The position numbers were made by a program, and so were the translations under genes. A model generated the notes under the pieces. It had not been told where the DNA came from. It saw only the letters and a list, made by a program, of their open reading frames with translations, and searched no databases. From assembly GCA_948472605.1 (NCBI GenBank), contig CAOKUH010000015.1, positions 1-18,545 on the forward strand: DNA of 18,545 bases, in the 5' to 3' direction. Below are positions 14,142 to 18,545 of this stretch, piece after piece; the first letter of the stretch is position 1; every line of letters begins with the position of its first letter. Source of the stretch: an uncultured Mycoplasmatota bacterium (GTDB lineage: Bacteria; Bacillota_I; Bacilli_A; RF39; UBA660).

Positions 14142-14671
14142 TGGATAAATTATGGTATGTAGTTACAACTTATGTAGGACATGAAGATAGTGTTAAAGAA
14201 AAGTTAGAATCGCGTACTGAATCAATGGGAATGCAAGAAAATATATTTAGAGTTATAATTCCTGTTACTACCGAAATTGAGTCAAAAGATGGAGTAACAA
14301 AAGAAAAAACCAAAAAAATGTTTCCAGGTTATGTATTTGTAGAAATGATTATGAGTGATGAAGCTTGGTATGCTGTACGTAATACTCCTGGTGTTACAGG
14401 ATTTATTGGTTCATCTGGAAAAGGAGCAAAACCAACACCTTTATTACCACAAGAAATAGATCGTATTTTGATTAATATGGGAATGAGTCGTGTGGATATT
14501 GAATCTGAACTTAAAGTTGGAGATAAAGTCAATATTATTGATGGACCATTTAAAGGAATGATTGGTACAATAGATACAATTGATATGGAAAATAATAAAT
14601 TAAATGTTTTAATTGATTTATTTGGCCAAGAAACACCTGTTGAAGTTGAATTATTTCAAGTTAGTAAATAG
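14141..14671 (+). CDS. nusG: Transcription termination/antitermination protein NusG
   Basis: 176 residues. The NGN domain (about 1-110) starts WYVVTTYVGHEDSVKEKLE and includes MFPGYVFVEMIMSDEAWYAVRNTPGVTGFIG, the RNA polymerase-binding face. The KOW domain (about 124-160) includes VGDKVNIIDGPFKGMIGTI. NusG binds the beta-prime clamp and modulates pausing and coupling to translation. It is coupled to secE by overlapping stop and start codons. In most Firmicutes rplK and rplA follow; here a terminator follows at once, then an unrelated gene. Confidence 0.96.
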   Translation: MDKLWYVVTTYVGHEDSVKEKLESRTESMGMQENIFRVIIPVTTEIESKDGVTKEKTKKMFPGYVFVEMIMSDEAWYAVRNTPGVTGFIGSSGKGAKPTPLLPQEIDRILINMGMSRVDIESELKVGDKVNIIDGPFKGMIGTIDTIDMENNKLNVLIDLFGQETPVEVELFQVSK

Positions 14672-14698
14672 AAAAATTGATGTAATATTCAATTTTTT
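14672..14698 (+). terminator. Intrinsic terminator after nusG
   Basis: AAAAATTGA (14672-14680) and TCAATTTTT (14689-14697) are perfect 9-base complements with an 8-base loop, running into a six-T tract (14693-14698). It starts one base after the nusG stop codon. Confidence 0.75.
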
Positions 14699-14755
14699 AT
14701 TTTTGGTAATTTAAATTAATTAGGGAAAATAAAGTATCATATTTTTAAGATGTTA

Positions 14756-14764
14756 TGTTAAAAT
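14756..14764 (+). promoter_or_regulatory. Extended -10 for the HipA-like gene
   Basis: TGTTAAAAT (TGn plus TAAAAT) lies 16 bases before ATG 14781. No good -35 is seen. The short leader leaves little room for a ribosome site; only AAGTGA (14770-14775) is available. Confidence 0.4.
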
Positions 14765-14780
14765 AAAACAAGTGATTTAT

Positions 14781-15656
14781 ATGAAAAGACTAAATGGTTA
14801 TAGAGATATTAGTGATTTTAAAATAATAAATAAACCAATAGGTGATTCAATGTTTGCAAAATGTTGGCTTTCAGATAGTAATTCTTTATTTTTGTTTAAA
14901 CAAGAAAATGAATATCTAGCTTATAAAGAGATATTTTATTCTTTATTAGTGCGGAAATTAAAGATAAATAGTGTAACTTATGATCTTGCTTCTTATAATA
15001 ACAAATTTGGTGTTATATCCAAAAACTATTGTAAAGGAAATAAAAGTTTTTCTGTTACTCAGGTATTAAATGATTATTGGGATGATGTTATAGAAATAAT
15101 TAATAAGTATCATAATTATAGTTTAGTTAATAATATTACTTTTGAATATTGTTTTAATGTTTTAAAGTTGCCTAAATTGATTTTTGATTATGTAAAAAAA
15201 TATAATATGTTTTTAAGTGAAGATTTAAGAAAGAAGTTATTAGAAGCTTTTATTGTTCAAATATTATTGGGTAATAATGATTTAACTTCTAAAAATATGG
15301 AATTATTTGAAGAGGATAAAATTGTAAAGTTTTCACCTTTGTTTGATTTTGGTAATTATGGGGAAATTGATTTAGCTAAGAATAAGTCTAGTTATAGATT
15401 TCAATTTTCTAAAATTCCTAATGATGAAGTATTTTTACCAAAAGAGACAATTAGAGTTTTTATGAAGGTGGGGAGTAAGGAAGATATAAGGTTGTTTAAA
15501 AAATATTTATATTTAGTAAAGAGAATAAGACTTAATTATATTTTTGATGAAATTGAAGAAAATACACGTTGCTTTATACCAGAATATATTAAATTATCTT
15601 TAAAAAGGGGAGTTGTAAAAAATATAAAATATGTTTCAGAAATAATAAAAAATTAG
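14781..15656 (+). CDS. HipA-like protein kinase family protein, solitary
   Basis: 291 residues with the outline of a HipA-type kinase lobe. LFLFKQENEYLAYKEIFYSLLVRKLKI (about 33-60) resembles the ATP-binding Lys region and following helix. LLGNNDLTSKNMELFEED (about 164-181) resembles the catalytic loop G-N-x-D-x-H-x-x-N, with Thr where His is usual. FSPLFDFGN (about 187-195) resembles the Mg-binding P-x-Y/F-D segment. The HipA N-terminal domain (Couple_hipA) and a HipB antitoxin are both absent, so this is not a standard toxin-antitoxin pair. Substrate is unknown; Ser/Thr kinase activity is inferred. ATG 14781 is chosen over GTG 14772, which sits almost on the promoter. The codon pattern is very AT-rich. 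Confidence 0.65.
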   Translation: MKRLNGYRDISDFKIINKPIGDSMFAKCWLSDSNSLFLFKQENEYLAYKEIFYSLLVRKLKINSVTYDLASYNNKFGVISKNYCKGNKSFSVTQVLNDYWDDVIEIINKYHNYSLVNNITFEYCFNVLKLPKLIFDYVKKYNMFLSEDLRKKLLEAFIVQILLGNNDLTSKNMELFEEDKIVKFSPLFDFGNYGEIDLAKNKSSYRFQFSKIPNDEVFLPKETIRVFMKVGSKEDIRLFKKYLYLVKRIRLNYIFDEIEENTRCFIPEYIKLSLKRGVVKNIKYVSEIIKN

Positions 15657-15682
15657 TTGATTTACGATTATTGTCAACTTTT
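15655..15682 (+). terminator. Weak terminator at the end of the HipA-like gene
   Basis: AGTTGA (15655-15660) pairs with TCAACT (15674-15679) around a 13-base loop, then TTT. The left arm includes the last two bases of the TAG stop codon. The short T tract makes efficiency doubtful. Confidence 0.4.
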
Positions 15683-15712
15683 AGGAAAAACTTTTAAAAA
15701 TTTAACAGATTA

Positions 15713-15742
15713 TTGTTGATTTCTTAAAAAGTATGATATAAT
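15713..15742 (+). promoter_or_regulatory. Promoter for the 15810 gene
   Basis: TTGTTG (15713-15718), 18-base spacer and perfect TATAAT (15737-15742) preceded by TGA, so also an extended -10 (TGATATAAT). A transcription start near 15749 rules out the upstream in-frame TTG/ATG at 15744-15749 as the start codon. Confidence 0.65.
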
Positions 15743-15809
15743 TTTGATGATAGTAGAGGATATTAAAGTAAAAAAACGGCTATACTATAAAAGAAAGAAG
15801 AGGTTGAAA

Positions 15810-17495
15810 ATGAAAATACTAGTTGGTTTATCAAATGGCTTAAGAGATGATATTGAGCCATATCAAATGCTTGTTGTTGATGTCGATTCTATGGAGCCTA
15901 ATAAACAAGAATGGGAGGATTTAAGTGTAGTTACTTTAAGTAGTTGTGCTAATGTTCGTGTTAATTTAGGCAATTATAAATCAGTTTTACAAAATCCAGA
16001 GGAATATTTAGAGGCTGAATTTGATGTTGGGAAAATAATTAATGCTAGTGTTAATAATAAAGAATATCAAATTATAGGAGTTTATGGAGAAGATGGAGAA
16101 GGTGATGGAGTACCTGTTCTTTATCGTACTGTTAATTCATCAGGTGATGTAGAAATGCATCATATTTCAGAATTTCCATATAAGAAAAAGTTTAGTATTT
16201 ATGGAGAAAATTTTAATGAATTACCATCATATGTAAAGCCATTGAAGTTAAAAGATGCTTATGATTGGTGGAAGAAAAAAGATAATGCTAAAATTAAGAA
16301 AAGAACTACACGTTTTGTTTATGAAAATTTTGATACTTGTGAAAATATGCCAGTACAACTTTTATATCATTATTTAGTTGGTGTTAAAGGTTTTCAATTA
16401 GGTTATCATACTATAACTGATTTATTTGATAAAAATTCTGATGTAGAAAAATTACATGAATACTTTTTATTTAATGGAACTGCTAATGTAAAATTAAGAG
16501 AAATTCTTCCAGAAGTTTTATTAGATACAGTACCAGTTGCTTTATATGGAAATAAAGATCCATATCCTGATAAAAGAAAATTAGGTTATTTTGGAGCTAT
16601 GATGTCATTAATTTGTAATAGAAAAAATTATCCAACATTCGATGTTTATAGTAGACCTACAAGTGAGGCTAACTTTGATCGTGATGGTATTGAAGTTACT
16701 ATTGATATTACAGATGGTGGTATGGGTATTTATAATAAATATGAAGAGGCTAAATGTATTTCTAATGACTGGAGACTTGGGGAGAAGATGAATTTCTTTG
16801 GAGTTACTTTGGCTAGCTTATTACCAGAAAAAATGACTAAATTAAGTAGACAATTGCAAGATGAAAAAGAACGTGAGGAATATGGTCATTGGTCAAGTCA
16901 TAACACTAATGATTGGTTCCAAGTGATGGGATTTGCAGTTTGTTCACAATATTATAGTAAAGAATTAAGAAATAAATTAGGAGAAATTTTAAGAGATTTC
17001 CAATTAACATTCTCATCTAGACTTGCAGAAATGATAGAACGTATTAGTGCTAAAGATAGTTTAGAAACAATGAAATGGGCAGAAGAAAATGTTGAAAAGG
17101 CATTATTAGATATTGTTTATGTAAGAGAAGATGAAACTATTCAGAATTCTAATGTTAATATGGACCAAATGAAAAATCTATTTACTTTCAAACGTAATTC
17201 ATTAGATTTACCTGATTGGTTACAAATTTATTCACCTGAAACAATAGAAAAATTAGGTGGAGTTGATTATTTAAATCAATTTATTTCAACAAGAGGAGAA
17301 GATTCTGCTGAGTTGTTCTTATCTATTTGGGCTGAAAAACTTGAAGGTGATCAAAGATATACGATAGAAGAACCACAAGATGATATGTTTTTCCAAACAA
17401 ATGGGGAAATGCTTGTAGATAGTTTAGATGAACCAGTTGATTTTGCTAATATTTCAAATGATAAAACTAAACAAACAATTAAAAATATTGCTTAA
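15810..17495 (+). CDS. Large unrecognised cytoplasmic protein
   Basis: 561 residues from ATG 15810, which has AGAGG upstream and lies about 60 bases after the promoter. No signal peptide or membrane helix is visible; the protein is acidic and Trp/Tyr-rich. Notable segments: an N-terminal strand-rich part (MKILVGLSNGLRDD, PYQMLVVDVDSMEPNKQEW), an acidic GVYGEDGEGDGVPVLYRT, DAYDWWKKKDNAKIKKR (about 152-168), VEVTIDITDGGMGIYNKYEE-like segment (near 300), EYGHWSSHNTNDWFQVMGFAVCS (near 360), and a helical C-terminal third. I recognise no domain or catalytic motif. Good promoter and terminator make it a single-gene unit. Codon use matches the core genes more than the surface-protein genes, so it is probably a long-term resident rather than recent cargo. 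Confidence 0.8.
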   Translation: MKILVGLSNGLRDDIEPYQMLVVDVDSMEPNKQEWEDLSVVTLSSCANVRVNLGNYKSVLQNPEEYLEAEFDVGKIINASVNNKEYQIIGVYGEDGEGDGVPVLYRTVNSSGDVEMHHISEFPYKKKFSIYGENFNELPSYVKPLKLKDAYDWWKKKDNAKIKKRTTRFVYENFDTCENMPVQLLYHYLVGVKGFQLGYHTITDLFDKNSDVEKLHEYFLFNGTANVKLREILPEVLLDTVPVALYGNKDPYPDKRKLGYFGAMMSLICNRKNYPTFDVYSRPTSEANFDRDGIEVTIDITDGGMGIYNKYEEAKCISNDWRLGEKMNFFGVTLASLLPEKMTKLSRQLQDEKEREEYGHWSSHNTNDWFQVMGFAVCSQYYSKELRNKLGEILRDFQLTFSSRLAEMIERISAKDSLETMKWAEENVEKALLDIVYVREDETIQNSNVNMDQMKNLFTFKRNSLDLPDWLQIYSPETIEKLGGVDYLNQFISTRGEDSAELFLSIWAEKLEGDQRYTIEEPQDDMFFQTNGEMLVDSLDEPVDFANISNDKTKQTIKNIA

Positions 17496-17503
17496 GTGAA
17501 TAT

Positions 17504-17534
17504 AAGGAAACTATTTAATTTAGTTTCTTTTTTT
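17504..17534 (+). terminator. Intrinsic terminator after the 561-residue gene
   Basis: AAGGAAACT (17504-17512) pairs with AGTTTCTTT (17522-17530, one G-U) around a nine-base loop, within a run of T (17528-17534). Confidence 0.75.
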
Positions 17535-17535
17535 G

Positions 17536-17810
17536 TGTGATAAAAGGTCTAATAATTATATTAAAATCGATAATTAAATATTGCAAGGAAGGAAACTATA
17601 ATTATAATAACTACTCGTTATCTAACTTGATAATACTTACATTTATCAAAAAAGTGTCTAAAATTCTAGTAAATAATATAAGAAATCATGTATCACAAAA
17701 TTATTAAATTGTAAATAGATGGACCACAATAACGATATTTTAGACGAATTAAGTATGTTGATAATTAAATTTTCGGCAAATTATTTAATATTTTTGTCGA
17801 AATAAGGTAC
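17536..17810. other. Gene-free leader with inverted repeats
   Basis: No coding frame, tRNA or known riboswitch is recognisable. It holds GTCTAAAAT (17656-17664) and its exact complement ATTTTAGAC (17737-17745), 72 bases apart. It also holds a strong hairpin TTTCGGCAAA (17771-17780) with TTTGTCGAAA (17793-17802, one G-U) around 12 bases, immediately upstream of the promoter. It may be a regulatory region for the surface-protein gene downstream or an old insertion scar. Confidence 0.45.
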
Positions 17811-17839
17811 TTGTGTTACTTATAAGTATTAAGTATAAT
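17811..17839 (+). promoter_or_regulatory. Promoter for the truncated surface-protein gene
   Basis: TTGTGT (17811-17816), 17-base spacer, perfect TATAAT (17834-17839), followed by AGAGAGTAGG and the ATG at 17864. The palindromic hairpin at 17771-17802 lies just upstream and could be an operator. Confidence 0.65.
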
Positions 17840-17863
17840 AAATATTAGAGAGTAGGAAAAAAT

Positions 17864-18545
17864 ATGTCAAATGAAAAGAAAATATATATAGGAATAAGCA
17901 TTATAGCTATAGTAGGATTAGTAGTGGGAATATCATATGCCATCTGGACATTTAATATCGCCCAAGAAGGAATAAACACAATAACTAGTGGATGTTTAAG
18001 ATTAACACTTACAGATGAAACAGAAGCTATAAATTTAACAAAAACTCAGCCGATAACTGATACTGAAGCAAGTAACTTAGAACCATATACTTTTAAAATA
18101 GAAAATACTTGTAATAATGAAGTAAGTTATAATATTAGTTTAGAAATGATGGATGTAACAAATAGATTACTTACAAAATATGTAGCCATATCAGTAGATA
18201 ATAAAGCCAAATCAATACTAAGTAATTTAGAAGAAACCGAAACCACATATAATAAAGGAGACTATACACCAGTAGAAGGAAGGATGTTAGTTAGTGGGAC
18301 ATTAAAAGCAAACACTAGTATTAGTCATAGTATCAGATTATGGATGGATGAGAGTGTAACATCAAGCGATGATGCGATGGATAAGACATTCTTAGGAAAA
18401 GTAGTATTGAATGCTACTATAAAGCCTCAAAGTAACGTATTAACTGATGTTATAACCAATCTAGCCGAAACAAATCCTGAAGAGTTAGCCTATGATGGAA
18501 CAGAAGATAATAATTTAAGATATATAGGAGCAAATCCAAATAACT
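17864..18545 (+). CDS. Exported surface protein, N-terminal part, cut by the window end
   Basis: The frame stays open from ATG 17864 to the last base (227 complete codons seen). A short polar start (MSNEKK) precedes one hydrophobic helix (about 7-28, IYIGISIIAIVGLVVGISYAIW) with SYAIWTFN after it, like the signal region of TasA/camelysin-type exported filament or matrix proteins. A beta-rich domain follows (LEPYTFKIENTCNNEVSYNISLEMMD, SHSIRLWMDES), then PEELAYDGTEDNNLRYIGANPNN. In gut Firmicutes that last motif commonly leads into the Trp/Gly-rich domain seen at the left edge of this window. It is therefore probably the same family as the DGR target. Codon use (more ACA, GCC, ACC and AGC) resembles the left-edge gene and differs from the core genes. 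Family link is inference. Confidence 0.72.
   Translation, partial: MSNEKKIYIGISIIAIVGLVVGISYAIWTFNIAQEGINTITSGCLRLTLTDETEAINLTKTQPITDTEASNLEPYTFKIENTCNNEVSYNISLEMMDVTNRLLTKYVAISVDNKAKSILSNLEETETTYNKGDYTPVEGRMLVSGTLKANTSISHSIRLWMDESVTSSDDAMDKTFLGKVVLNATIKPQSNVLTDVITNLAETNPEELAYDGTEDNNLRYIGANPNN

Noticed and set aside
15655..15742. Repeated GATTATTGT either side of the HipA-like terminator as a mobile-element duplication
   Set aside because: The repeats are short, AT-rich and only about 45 bases apart, so chance is sufficient.
15744..15809. Upstream TTG/ATG start for the 561-residue protein
   Set aside because: It sits at or before the expected transcription start of the TATAAT at 15737-15742; ATG 15810 has AGAGG upstream.
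17536..17863. Possible tRNA, T-box or other riboswitch
   Set aside because: No T-loop motif or cloverleaf is present, and the TGGACCAC at about 17720 does not match the T-box TGGNACCGCG context.
1..18545. CRISPR array, insertion sequence or prophage
   Set aside because: No spaced direct repeats, transposase, integrase or structural phage genes are seen; the only reverse transcriptase is explained by the DGR.

Overview
The window is AT-rich DNA from a Firmicutes-type bacterium. Every gene lies on the + strand, Shine-Dalgarno sites are purine-rich, and TGA acts as a stop while Trp is encoded by TGG, so this is genetic code 11 and not a Mycoplasma. The core genes (pcrA, ligA, rlmB, a SigH-like sigma factor, secE, nusG) and the compact layout suggest an uncultured low-GC Bacillota lineage, perhaps a gut group such as RF39. 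That placement is inference.

Positions 1-3018 hold the most striking system, a complete diversity-generating retroelement (DGR). It consists of the 3' part of a target gene for an exported C-type-lectin-like protein with a variable repeat (VR, 415-517), a small MutS-domain-I-like protein, an Avd-like helical protein, an unknown basic protein, a template repeat (TR, 1661-1763), a structured spacer, and a DGR-type reverse transcriptase (IGNMTSQ and YMDD motifs). Aligned without gaps, VR and TR differ at 18 of 103 positions. Seventeen of these are TR adenines (17 of 38 adenines changed) and only one of 65 non-adenines differs, which is the signature of adenine-specific mutagenic retrohoming. The right edge (17864 onward) holds the N-terminal half of a protein that looks like the same surface-protein family, a possible second target.

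Positions 3019-8484 carry a DNA repair and nucleotide-sugar cluster: pcrA helicase, an orphan 121-residue protein, a sugar-1-phosphate nucleotidyltransferase, and ligA overlapping it. Positions 8574-11949 are a membrane operon: a single-pass anchored protein, a sensor with two solute-binding-like regions and a degenerate GGDEF domain (DGNEF), and a YihY/BrkB membrane protein. Position 12139 begins a small Tyr-rich orphan gene with its own promoter and terminator.

Positions 12526-14671 carry the conserved Firmicutes information-processing order rlmB, sigH-like, secE, nusG, but without yacP or rpmG between them and without rplKAJL after nusG. Next come a solitary HipA-like kinase (14781-15656) and a large unrecognised cytoplasmic protein (15810-17495). 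A roughly 330-base gene-free leader with inverted repeats and a good promoter then precedes the truncated surface-protein gene.
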